DNA of 64,000 nucleotides from Oscillospiraceae bacterium (GTDB lineage Bacteria > Bacillota > Clostridia > Oscillospirales > Acutalibacteraceae), in the NCBI GenBank assembly GCA_015066175.1, contig SVOW01000006.1, forward strand, positions 84,012-148,011, in the 5' to 3' direction. Below, one piece after another: positions 34,586 through 42,209 of the stretch. Position numbers and translations under genes: made by a program. Position 1 is the first letter of the stretch, and each line of letters begins with the position of its first letter. The notes beneath the pieces are model-generated. The model saw nothing but the letters and a program-made list of their open reading frames with translations. It was not told the DNA's origin and ran no database searches.

Positions 34586-34612
34586 GGCTCGTCGAGAACG
34601 CCGAGCCCTACA
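34586..34612. repeat. GC-rich palindrome, GGCTCG stem
   Basis: GGCTCGTCG pairs with CGCCGAGCC (one mismatch) around AGAA, then CTACAA. Same flank as its neighbours. Confidence 0.7.
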
Positions 34613-34786
34613 ATACTAAATTGAACACCCCGATAAATTATAATTTGAAAATTAATTATGGGCAGCGAGCTGCCAATTATTATAAAACTGATGTCAGTGA
34701 TAGTTGAAAAAATCAGTGATAGTTGAAAAACTAACTATGGGCAATACACTGACAAATTATTATAAATCTCACATCAGTGATAGTAG

Positions 34787-34830
34787 AAACCCCCGCAATT
34801 GCCGTCCAAACAATCACAGGGGTTTCACTT
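34787..34830 (-). terminator. Putative terminator after serA
   Basis: GAAACCCC pairs with GGGGTTTC around a 25-base loop that holds a partial inner stem. On the minus strand it follows the serA stop. Confidence 0.55.
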
Positions 34831-34850
34831 TTATAGAAGGAGTTGAAAGT

Positions 34851-35981
34851 TTATCTGATGACTCTTACTTTCTTTACTCCGTCAATTGCATTGAGTGCTG
34901 CTTCGTCTGCATCAACATCTGCTACTGTGTAAGCGTAGCCTTTCTTTGCAGCAGTTTTAACATCGCCGAGAACAGCTTTGATTGCTGCGAGAACTGCTTC
35001 ATCATCTTTGTGGATAACGCATGTTCTTGCGCCGTTTACTTCACCAAGAAGCATATTGGGAAGGTTAACTGAATTTTTGATTTCACCTTTTTCGATGTAA
35101 GCAATAAGCTCGTCTGCTGCCATCATTGCACAGTTATCTTCGCTTTCAGGTGTTGAAGCACCAAGGTGGGGGATAGCAGTAACGCCTTCAACTCCGATAA
35201 CTTCGTCTGAGGGGAAGTCTGTAACGTATGCTGCAGCCTTACCTGTGCCGAGAGCCTCGATAAGTGCATCTGAATCAACAAGACCGCCACGTGCAAAGTT
35301 TACGATTCTCACGCCGTCTTTCATAACAGCGAAAGTATCTTTGTTAATCATATTCTTTGTTGAATCGTTAAGTGGAAGGTGAAGTGAAATATAATCACTT
35401 ACTTTGTAAAGGTCGTTAAGGTCAGAATAAATAACTGTATCTTCAGGTAATTTTTTCTTGCCTTCTTCTGTGATGAAGGGGTCGTAGCCTACGATTGTCA
35501 TGCCGAGTGCATTTGCGGCATTTGCAACAAGTGCACCGATAGCACCGAGACCTACAACACCTAAAGTTTTGCCAAGAATTTCAGGGCCTGCAAAAGCAGA
35601 TTTGCCTTTTTCAACTTTCTTGCCTACTTCGTCGCCTTCGCCTTTGAGCGTTTTGCACCAATCAAGAGCGTTGCCTACTTTACGTGAAGCCATAAGCAGA
35701 CCGAGAATTACAAGCTCTTTAACTGCGTTTGCGTTAGCACCGGGAGTGTTGAAAACGCATACACCGTCTTCTGCACATTTTTCAACAGGGATGTTGTTTG
35801 TGCCTGCACCTGCACGTGCAATAGCGATTGTGTTTTTGTCAAGTTCCATTTCGTGCATTGAAGCACTTCTTACCATAATTGCGATGGGGTTTTCTACGTT
35901 GTCACCGCAGGTATATTTTGCTGCGTCAAATTTATCTGTACCGCAAGCAGCGATTTTATTCAAAGTGAGAATGTTGTTCAT
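34851..35981 (-). CDS. serA: D-3-phosphoglycerate dehydrogenase
   Basis: SerA oxidises 3-phosphoglycerate to 3-phosphohydroxypyruvate, the first step of serine synthesis. The 376-residue protein has the NAD domain with GKTLGVVGLGAIGALVA, the Arg in ARAGAGTNNIPV, the Asp/Glu-containing FARGGLVDSDALIEAL and the HLGAST catalytic His. A C-terminal ACT-like part (about 310-376) may bind serine for feedback. It is one of the shorter SerA types. It is 13 bases after serC on the same transcript. Confidence 0.94.
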   Translation of the reverse strand: MNNILTLNKIAACGTDKFDAAKYTCGDNVENPIAIMVRSASMHEMELDKNTIAIARAGAGTNNIPVEKCAEDGVCVFNTPGANANAVKELVILGLLMASRKVGNALDWCKTLKGEGDEVGKKVEKGKSAFAGPEILGKTLGVVGLGAIGALVANAANALGMTIVGYDPFITEEGKKKLPEDTVIYSDLNDLYKVSDYISLHLPLNDSTKNMINKDTFAVMKDGVRIVNFARGGLVDSDALIEALGTGKAAAYVTDFPSDEVIGVEGVTAIPHLGASTPESEDNCAMMAADELIAYIEKGEIKNSVNLPNMLLGEVNGARTCVIHKDDEAVLAAIKAVLGDVKTAAKKGYAYTVADVDADEAALNAIDGVKKVRVIR

Positions 35982-35994
35982 ATCTTTCTCTCCG

Positions 35995-37077
35995 TTATCT
36001 GTTTTTTTCTTCGAATTCTTTCATGAATTCAACGAGTTTTTCAACGCCTTCGATGGGCATTGAGTTGTAGATTGATGCTCTCATACCGCCTACTGAACGG
36101 TGACCTTTAAGGTTAACAAAGCCTGCTTTTGTTGCTTCTTCAACAAATTTAGCATTGAGTTCATCGCTGGGTGTAACAAAAGTAACGTTCATCATTGAAC
36201 GGTCTTCTTTTCTTACTGTGTTGATATAGAAATCAGTTGAATCAATGTAATCGTAGAGGATAGAAGCCTTTTTCAGGTTTCTTTCTTTCATTGCTTCCAT
36301 ACCGCCTGTTGTTTTAATCCATTCGAGCATAAGTTTGCACATGTAAATGCACCAGCAGGGGGGAGTGTTGTACATTGAGTCTGCGTCTGCAACCTGTTTG
36401 TAATCTGTAATTGAAGGACATTCCACTCTTGCGTTGCCGATGAGGTCCTCACGGATGATTACTATTGTAAGACCTGCAGGAGCAACGTTTTTCTGTGCTC
36501 CGCCGTAAATCATACCGAATTTGCTGATATCGAGAGGTTCAGAGAGGAAGCATGAAGATACATCGGCAACGAGAGGAATATCACCTGTATCAGGGATATA
36601 GGGGTATTTTGTACCGTAGATTGTATTGTTGAAGCAGATGTGGACGTAATCTGCATCTTCACTGATATCTTCTTTTGTGATTTTGGGAATATATGAGAAG
36701 TTTTCGTCTTTTGAAGAAGCGATAGCTTTTACTTCGCCATATTTTGCTGCTTCCTTATAGCTTTTTGTAGAAAACTGACCTGTAAGGACGTAGTCAGCTT
36801 TTTTGTTTTTATTCATAAGGTTGAGAGGGATAGCAGCAAACTGGAGTGAAGCACCGCCCTGAAGGAAAAGAACTTTGTAGTTGTCAGGGATGTTGTAAAC
36901 TTCTCTGAAGAGAGCTTCTGTATCCTTTGCGATTTTGTCAAAAACTTTTGAACGGTGTGACATTTCCATTACAGATTGTCCGCTGCCCTCGTAGTCAAGC
37001 ATCTCTGCTGCTGCACGATTCAGAATTGATTCAGGCAGCATTGATGGACCTGCTGAAAAATTGTATACTCTTGCCAT
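35995..37077 (-). CDS. serC: Phosphoserine aminotransferase
   Basis: Transaminates phosphohydroxypyruvate to phosphoserine. The 360-residue PLP enzyme opens with VYNFSAGPSMLPESIL and has the PLP lysine in MIYGGAQKNVAPAGL. VECPSITDYKQVADADSMYNTPPC and GHRSVGGMRASIYNSMP are SerC markers. AGGAGG precedes the ATG. SerC and SerA form a two-gene serine operon. Confidence 0.95.
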   Translation of the reverse strand: MARVYNFSAGPSMLPESILNRAAAEMLDYEGSGQSVMEMSHRSKVFDKIAKDTEALFREVYNIPDNYKVLFLQGGASLQFAAIPLNLMNKNKKADYVLTGQFSTKSYKEAAKYGEVKAIASSKDENFSYIPKITKEDISEDADYVHICFNNTIYGTKYPYIPDTGDIPLVADVSSCFLSEPLDISKFGMIYGGAQKNVAPAGLTIVIIREDLIGNARVECPSITDYKQVADADSMYNTPPCWCIYMCKLMLEWIKTTGGMEAMKERNLKKASILYDYIDSTDFYINTVRKEDRSMMNVTFVTPSDELNAKFVEEATKAGFVNLKGHRSVGGMRASIYNSMPIEGVEKLVEFMKEFEEKNR

Positions 37078-37133
37078 AATTTTTTCCTCCTATAAAAGCC
37101 GGAACGAATTTTCCGTGCATTAAATTATCTCTA

Positions 37134-37162
37134 ATACTACTCTGTTTTGAGTCAACTGTCAA
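37134..37162 (-). promoter_or_regulatory. Predicted promoter of serCA
   Basis: On the minus strand, TTGACA (37162-37157) and TAGTAT (37139-37134), spacer 17 bases. Confidence 0.65.
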
Positions 37163-37210
37163 TGGTAAAAAACATAAAAAATACAAATTTTTTCAAAAAA
37201 TGTAGAAATA

Positions 37211-37229
37211 TATCAACCATTGGTTGATA
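37211..37229. promoter_or_regulatory. Candidate repressor operator
   Basis: TATCAACCA and TGGTTGATA form perfect 9-bp arms around a single T. It lies about 50 bases upstream of the serC -35 box and 76 bases before the pgk -35 candidate. The size and symmetry resemble TetR-type sites. No regulator gene is adjacent. Confidence 0.4.
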
Positions 37230-37304
37230 GGTAAAATAAAATCTGAACTTTCGTCTACTCAATATGACAAAAGTTTAACAAAAAAATTGTAATGTTTATC
37301 AATA

Positions 37305-37335
37305 TTGCCACTTGAAAAATTTTCCTATATATAAT
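37305..37335 (+). promoter_or_regulatory. Predicted promoter of pgk
   Basis: TTGCCA (37305-37310) with TATATA (37328-37333, spacer 17) or TATAAT (37330-37335, spacer 19). A further TATAAT lies closer to the gene, so two starts are possible. Confidence 0.5.
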
Positions 37336-37429
37336 ACAATAGTATGCGGTGAGTAGGGATATTGTGTATTTTATGACTGAAAACCCTTATACTATAATAT
37401 AAACAATAATCTGAAAGGATGTTAAGGAA

Positions 37430-38620
37430 ATGAACGTATTAAACAAGAAATCAGTTGAAGACATTGACGTAAAAGGCAAGAAAGTCCTTGTTCGTTGCGA
37501 CTTTAACGTAAAGATGGAAAACGGAGTTATCACAAGCGATAAGAGAATTGTTGCTTCACTCCCCACTATCAAATATCTTCTCGATAACGGCGCAAAGCTT
37601 ATCCTTTGCTCACATCTCGGCAGACCCAAGGGCGAATTCAAACCTGAATTCTCACTTGCTCCTGTAGCAGCAAGACTCGGCGAACTTCTCGGCCTTGAAG
37701 TTAAAATGGCTAAAGACGTTATCGGCGAAAGCGCACAGGCACTTGCAGCTGACCTTAAAGAAGGCGAAGTTCTTCTTCTTGAAAACGTTCGTTTCCACGC
37801 AGAAGAAACAAAGAACGACCCCGAATTCTCAAAAGCACTTGCTTCTCTTGCAGAAGTTTATGTAAACGATGCTTTCGGTTCAGCTCACAGAGCTCACTCA
37901 TCAACAACAGGCGTTGCTGATTACCTTCCCGCAGTAGGCGGTTACCTTATCCGTAAAGAACTTGAATACATCGGCGGCGCTCTTGAAAATCCCCAGAGAC
38001 CTCTCGTTGCTATCCTCGGCGGTGCAAAAGTTTCTGACAAAATCGGTGTTATCACAAACCTCATGGAAAAAGTTGATACACTTATCGTAGGCGGCGGTAT
38101 GGCTTACACATTCTTCGCAGCAAAAGGCTACTCAGTAGGTACTTCAATCTGTGAAGAAGACAAAATTGATATGGCTAAGGAAATGATGGCTGCTGCAGAA
38201 GCAAAAGGCGTTAAATTCCTTATCCCCGTTGATAACAGACTTGGTAAAGAATATAAAGAAGACACAGAAACAATGCTTGTTGATTCAGACAACATCCCCG
38301 ACGGTTGGATGGGTCTTGACATCGGTCCCAAAACAGAAGAACTCTTCGCAGACGCAATCAAGGGCGCAGGCACAGTTATCTGGAACGGACCTATGGGCGT
38401 TTCTGAATGGAAAAACTTTGCTTCAGGTACAATCGCAGTTGCAACAGCTATCGCAGAAAGCGGTGCAATTTCAATCGTAGGCGGCGGCGACTCTGCAGCA
38501 GCAGTTCAGAAGCTTGGTTTCGCAGACAAAATGAGCCACATCTCAACAGGTGGCGGCGCATCACTTGAATACCTTGAAGGTAAAGAACTTCCCGGTATCG
38601 TTGCTCTCAACGAAAAATAA
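37430..38620 (+). CDS. pgk: Phosphoglycerate kinase
   Basis: Transfers phosphate between 1,3-bisphosphoglycerate and ADP in glycolysis. The 396-residue protein shows [57 protein letters not shown] and the C-terminal [19 protein letters not shown] site. Codons are strongly biased, consistent with high expression. It leads the glycolytic group with tpiA and gpmI; the GAPDH gene is not in this window. Confidence 0.97.
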   Translation: MNVLNKKSVEDIDVKGKKVLVRCDFNVKMENGVITSDKRIVASLPTIKYLLDNGAKLILCSHLGRPKGEFKPEFSLAPVAARLGELLGLEVKMAKDVIGESAQALAADLKEGEVLLLENVRFHAEETKNDPEFSKALASLAEVYVNDAFGSAHRAHSSTTGVADYLPAVGGYLIRKELEYIGGALENPQRPLVAILGGAKVSDKIGVITNLMEKVDTLIVGGGMAYTFFAAKGYSVGTSICEEDKIDMAKEMMAAAEAKGVKFLIPVDNRLGKEYKEDTETMLVDSDNIPDGWMGLDIGPKTEELFADAIKGAGTVIWNGPMGVSEWKNFASGTIAVATAIAESGAISIVGGGDSAAAVQKLGFADKMSHISTGGGASLEYLEGKELPGIVALNEK

Positions 38621-38624
38621 TTAA

Positions 38625-38698
38625 TTTCAGCGAAAAATTCCCTCAGTCCTTTTCTATTGAAAACGACAGCTCCCCTTGCATTTTCAAGGGGAGCATCT
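38625..38698. repeat. MITE-like repeat, copy 2
   Basis: Same element as at 34064-34132: CAGCGAAAAATTCCCTCAG, then a GAAAAC/ACAGC zone and the CCCCTTGCATTTTCAAGGGG hairpin. It sits between pgk and tpiA and its hairpin could reduce read-through. Confidence 0.75.
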
Positions 38699-38734
38699 AT
38701 CAATAAGCACATGTAATTTATCTTTATATAACTA

Positions 38735-38765
38735 ACAGCAACGCAGATAGATAAACTTTGTCTGC
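38735..38765 (+). repeat. Hairpin upstream of tpiA
   Basis: CGCAGA pairs with TCTGCG around a short AT-rich loop, about 35-60 bases before tpiA. It is not followed by a long T run. Confidence 0.4.
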
Positions 38766-38796
38766 GGTGCAGAAATTTTGAAAGGATGTAATTGTT

Positions 38797-39564
38797 ATGA
38801 ATAAAAATCTTCGTAAAGCAGTTATCGCAGGTAACTGGAAAATGAACAAAACTCCTGCTGAAGCAACAGCTCTTATTAACGAAATGAAACCTCTCGTAGC
38901 AGATGCAGACTGTGAAGTTGTTCTCTGCGTACCTTTTGTTGACCTTTCAGCAGCTCTCGCAGCAGCAGAAGGCTCAAACATCAAAATCGGTGCTGAAAAC
39001 TGCCACTGGGCAGAAAGCGGTGCATACACAGGCGAAGTTTCAACAGGTATGCTCAAAGAAATGGGCGTTGAATATGTTGTAATCGGCCACAGTGAAAGAA
39101 GAACTTACTTCGGTGAAACAGACCAGACAGTAAACCTTCGTACACTTGCTGCTCTCAAAGCAGGTCTCAAACCCATCGTTTGCGTTGGTGAAACACTTGA
39201 ACAGAGAAATCTTGGTTACACAGAAACTCTCCTTAAATTCCAGACAAAAATGGCTCTTACAAACGTATCAGATGAAGACCTTAAAAATGTTATCATCGCT
39301 TACGAACCCGTATGGGCTATCGGTACAGGCGTTACAGCAACTGATGACCAGGCTGACGAAGGTAACGGCTTTGTACGTGCTGCTATTGAAGAAGCATACG
39401 GCAAAGATGTTGCAGAATCAGTTACAATTCAGTACGGCGGTTCAATGAACGCAGGTAATGCTGATGCACTTGTTGCAAAATATCACGTTGACGGCGGTCT
39501 TATCGGCGGTGCTTCACTCAAAGCTCCCGATTTCGCTGCAATCGTTAAAGCTGCAAGCAAATAA
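38797..39564 (+). CDS. tpiA: Triosephosphate isomerase
   Basis: Interconverts dihydroxyacetone phosphate and glyceraldehyde 3-phosphate. The 255-residue TIM barrel shows AGNWKMNKTP (active Lys), YVVIGHSERRTYF (His), IAYEPVWAIGTGVTA (catalytic Glu) and IQYGGSMNAGNA. GAAAGGATG precedes the ATG. Codon use matches pgk. Confidence 0.98.
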   Translation: MNKNLRKAVIAGNWKMNKTPAEATALINEMKPLVADADCEVVLCVPFVDLSAALAAAEGSNIKIGAENCHWAESGAYTGEVSTGMLKEMGVEYVVIGHSERRTYFGETDQTVNLRTLAALKAGLKPIVCVGETLEQRNLGYTETLLKFQTKMALTNVSDEDLKNVIIAYEPVWAIGTGVTATDDQADEGNGFVRAAIEEAYGKDVAESVTIQYGGSMNAGNADALVAKYHVDGGLIGGASLKAPDFAAIVKAASK

Positions 39565-39588
39565 GCAAATATAAAAGAGGTATATACA

Positions 39589-41106
39589 ATGAAAAAACCT
39601 TATGTTTTATGTATAATGGATGGTTACGGCTCAAACCCCGGCGCAAAGGGTAACGCAATCGAATTTGCTAAAACTCCTTGCCTTGACAAACTTTTTGCCG
39701 AAAACCCCCATACACTTATCGGTGCATCAGGTCTTGACGTTGGTCTTCCCGACGGACAGATGGGTAACTCTGAAGTTGGTCACACAAATATCGGTGCAGG
39801 CAGAGTTGTTTATCAGATGCTTGTTAAAATTTCAAAAACAATCAAAGACGGCGAACTTGTGAACAATAAAGAACTCGCTGCTGCAATGGATAACTGTCTC
39901 GAAAAAGGAACAGCACTTCACCTTGTAGGTCTTCTTTCAGACGGCGGTGTTCACAGCCACATCGAGCACCTTTTCGGTATTGTTGAAATGGCAAAGGCTA
40001 AAGGTCTCGAAAAAGTTTACGTTCACGCAATTACTGACGGCCGTGACGTTTCTGTTGAATCAGGTGCAGGATTTATGCAGGATTGCCTTGATAAATTTGC
40101 AGAAATCGGTCTCGGTAAAATCGCAACAATTTCAGGCAGATACTATGCTATGGACCGTGACTTTGCATGGGACAGAGAAGAAAAAGCATATGCTGCTATG
40201 GTTTACGGCGAAGGTAACCAGTGCGATTGCCCTGTTAAAGCAATGAAAGAATCATACGCAAACGGCGTAACAGACGAATTCGTTCTTCCCGTTGTTATCG
40301 ATAAAGACGGCATGATTAAAGAAAACGATTCAGTTATCTGTTTTAACTTCCGTCCTGACAGAGCAAGACAGTTGACACGTATGTTTGTTGACCCTGATTT
40401 CAATGGCTTTGAAAGAAGAAATGGTTTCTTCCCTGTTAAATACGTTTGTATGACACAGTACGATGCAACAATGCCCAACGTAACAGTTGCATTCGCAAAC
40501 GAAGACCTTACAATGACTATGGGCGAATATGTTTCATCTCTTGGTATGACACAGCTCAGAATTGCTGAAACACAGAAATACGCTCACGTAACATTCTTCT
40601 TCAACGGCGGTGTTGAGGCACAGTTCCCCGGTGAAGACAGAATCCTTATCAACTCACCTGATGTTGCAACTTTCGATATGAAACCTGAAATGAGCGCATA
40701 TGAAGTTACAGATGCAGTTGTAGAGCAGGTGCTTTCAGGCAAATATGATGTTATCATCATCAACTACGCAAACTGCGATATGGTTGGTCACACAGGTATC
40801 TTCGAAGCAGCAGTAGCAGCTGTTGAAGCAGTTGACGAATGTGTTGGCAGACTGGCTGACGCAGTGGCAAAAATGGGCGGTAAGATGATTATCACAGCCG
40901 ACCACGGTAACGCTGATAAAATGCTCGACGAATCAGGCGAAGCATTCACTCCTCACTCAACAAATCCCGTTCCTGTAATTACAGTGGGCAGTGAATATCA
41001 GCTTAAAGAAGGCGGCAAACTCTGCGACCTTTGCCCCACACTTCTTGATATTATGGGTCTTAACCAGCCCAAAGAAATGACAGGCGAAAGTCTTCTTGTT
41101 AAATAA
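39589..41106 (+). CDS. gpmI: 2,3-bisphosphoglycerate-independent phosphoglycerate mutase
   Basis: Moves phosphate between C3 and C2 of glycerate with two Mn2+ ions. The 505-residue alkaline-phosphatase-fold protein has CIMDGYGSNPGAKGNAI, the phosphorylated Ser in QMGNSEVGHTNIGAG, CNFRPDRARQ-like FRPDRARQLT and TADHGNADKMLDESG metal ligands. It follows tpiA by 24 bases. Confidence 0.97.
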   Translation: MKKPYVLCIMDGYGSNPGAKGNAIEFAKTPCLDKLFAENPHTLIGASGLDVGLPDGQMGNSEVGHTNIGAGRVVYQMLVKISKTIKDGELVNNKELAAAMDNCLEKGTALHLVGLLSDGGVHSHIEHLFGIVEMAKAKGLEKVYVHAITDGRDVSVESGAGFMQDCLDKFAEIGLGKIATISGRYYAMDRDFAWDREEKAYAAMVYGEGNQCDCPVKAMKESYANGVTDEFVLPVVIDKDGMIKENDSVICFNFRPDRARQLTRMFVDPDFNGFERRNGFFPVKYVCMTQYDATMPNVTVAFANEDLTMTMGEYVSSLGMTQLRIAETQKYAHVTFFFNGGVEAQFPGEDRILINSPDVATFDMKPEMSAYEVTDAVVEQVLSGKYDVIIINYANCDMVGHTGIFEAAVAAVEAVDECVGRLADAVAKMGGKMIITADHGNADKMLDESGEAFTPHSTNPVPVITVGSEYQLKEGGKLCDLCPTLLDIMGLNQPKEMTGESLLVK

Positions 41107-41173
41107 ATTTTAACGTAAGTGTCTGCTGTGGGAATTTCATGGCAGACACTTTTAATTAAGGTAGGTGTTACTT

Positions 41174-41968
41174 GTGGGAAAATATACGGGATATATGATT
41201 TGTACTGACCTTGACGGCACTTTCACTCAGCCGCCGAGAAATGACAAAGAAGATTTGTATATAAGTCGCGAAAACCTTGATGCAGTTGAATATTTCAAAT
41301 CAGAGGGCGGAATTTTTACTTTTTCCACAGGCAGACGCCCCGGTTACATAAAGGATAAAATTTTTCCTTTTGTAACGCCAAATGCGCCTATGATTACTGT
41401 CAACGGTGCTTCAATTTACGACCACGAAAAAGACGAGATTCTCAAATCAGTTTTCCTGCCACGAAATGCACTTGACGCACCATTTGTGGCATATGAAAAA
41501 TTCAGAGATAAGCTTGAAGAGATTTATGTTATCGCAGAAACAGAAGAATTCAATCTTCAGTTTGACGAGGAGAATTTTTTGGAAAAGCTGAAAGAAATTA
41601 TGTCACTTCACGAAGAATGGTATAAATTTGTTTTTCGCGGAGTTGACGCAAAGGCAACACTTGAATTTCAGAAGTTTATGCAGGAAAAATATCCTGAATG
41701 TTATCTGCCAAGAAGCTGGGAAACAGGGCAGGAGATATTAGCACCCGACGCCACCAAAGGTGAACGTGCCATTGAACTTAAAAGAATGTTCCCTCAGGTG
41801 CATACACTTATCTGCGTAGGCGACCATGAAAACGATATTCCTATGATATTAGCAGCAGATAAAGGATATGCCGTAAAAAATGCGGTGGAAGAAGTTAAGA
41901 AAGCGGCAGATTTTGTTACTGTGGATTACACTGAAGGTGCAATTGCAAAAATTATTGCAGAAATATAA
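41174..41968 (+). CDS. HAD-superfamily hydrolase, Cof/IIB type
   Basis: A 264-residue HAD phosphatase. Motif I is ICTDLDGTFTQP (nucleophile and general acid Asp), motif II FSTGRRPGY, and motifs III/IV DATKGERAIEL and VGDHENDIPMI. The Cof cap lies between. Members of this group remove phosphate from sugars or cofactors. Start GTG 41174 has AGGTG six bases upstream; GTG 41165 overlaps that site. It may be co-transcribed with gpmI (67-base gap). Confidence 0.86.
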   Translation: MGKYTGYMICTDLDGTFTQPPRNDKEDLYISRENLDAVEYFKSEGGIFTFSTGRRPGYIKDKIFPFVTPNAPMITVNGASIYDHEKDEILKSVFLPRNALDAPFVAYEKFRDKLEEIYVIAETEEFNLQFDEENFLEKLKEIMSLHEEWYKFVFRGVDAKATLEFQKFMQEKYPECYLPRSWETGQEILAPDATKGERAIELKRMFPQVHTLICVGDHENDIPMILAADKGYAVKNAVEEVKKAADFVTVDYTEGAIAKIIAEI

Positions 41969-41984
41969 AAAGTGTGAAATACTA

Positions 41985-42013
41985 TTGCATTTTAGTAAAA
42001 AATATATTATAAT
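41985..42013 (+). promoter_or_regulatory. Predicted promoter of the SRP RNA gene
   Basis: TTGCAT (41985-41990) and TATAAT (42008-42013), 17-base spacer, ending about 10 bases before the RNA. Confidence 0.65.
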
Positions 42014-42020
42014 ACTGTAG

Positions 42021-42168
42021 CAAGCTTTGTTTTGGTCATGTGGCGTGTGGGTCCTGTGCGACGGGGCGCCGTGAACCATGTCAGGCGGGGAATCGAGCAG
42101 CATTAAGCGGTTAGCGCTGTGCGCCACAGTCCGCCTGCATGCCATATGACCAAGACAAAGCCTTTTTT
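42021..42168 (+). ncRNA. ffs: Signal recognition particle RNA
   Basis: The conserved helix-8 core is present: CCATGTCAGGCGGGGAATCG, then AGCAGCATTAAGCGG, flanked by matching arms GGTCATGTGGC and GCCATATGACC and an outer GCTTTG/CAAAGC stem, ending in CCTTTTTT. This scaffold binds Ffh for membrane protein targeting. Its place before dnaX-recR is common in Firmicutes. Total length of about 145 bases is a bit longer than the compact E. coli type. Confidence 0.94.
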
Positions 42169-42209
42169 AATCTTATTATTGATTATTATTTTGTGAAAGG
42201 GTGAAAGAG

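Larger units (their letters stand above)
34301..34785. repeat. Tandem ATCAGTGATAG repeat array, interrupted
   Basis: At least five degenerate units of about 60-80 bases begin near 34301, 34363, 34443, 34659 and 34736. They share the CACATCAGTGATAGTTGAAAA and ACTATGGGCAATACACTG blocks. The third is broken by two GC palindromes and a third GC palindrome. A reverse-oriented copy lies at 45555-45615. Confidence 0.75.
34045..34850. repeat. Repeat-rich intergenic block
   Basis: No gene. It contains: a 70-base MITE-like element at 34064-34132 also present at 38625-38698; five GC-rich palindromes; tandem copies of an ATCAGTGATAGTTGAAAA/ACTAACTATGGGCAATACACTGA unit; and AT-rich ATAAATTATAATTT spacers. 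Frames here that run through repeats are not coding. The block separates the rpmA region from serA. Confidence 0.88.
37078..37429. promoter_or_regulatory. Divergent promoter region between serC and pgk
   Basis: 352 bases without a gene. It holds the serC promoter, a 19-bp inverted repeat and the pgk promoter region. No repeat element is present here. Confidence 0.7.

Noticed and set aside
34301..34785. CRISPR array
   Set aside because: Units are too long and uneven, spacers are not unique, and no cas gene is present.
34513..35072. Two short plus-strand frames in the repeat block
   Set aside because: They consist of palindromes and tandem repeats, and the second runs into serA on the other strand.
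41165..41176. Upstream GTG start for the HAD hydrolase
   Set aside because: It overlaps the ribosome site that serves GTG 41174.
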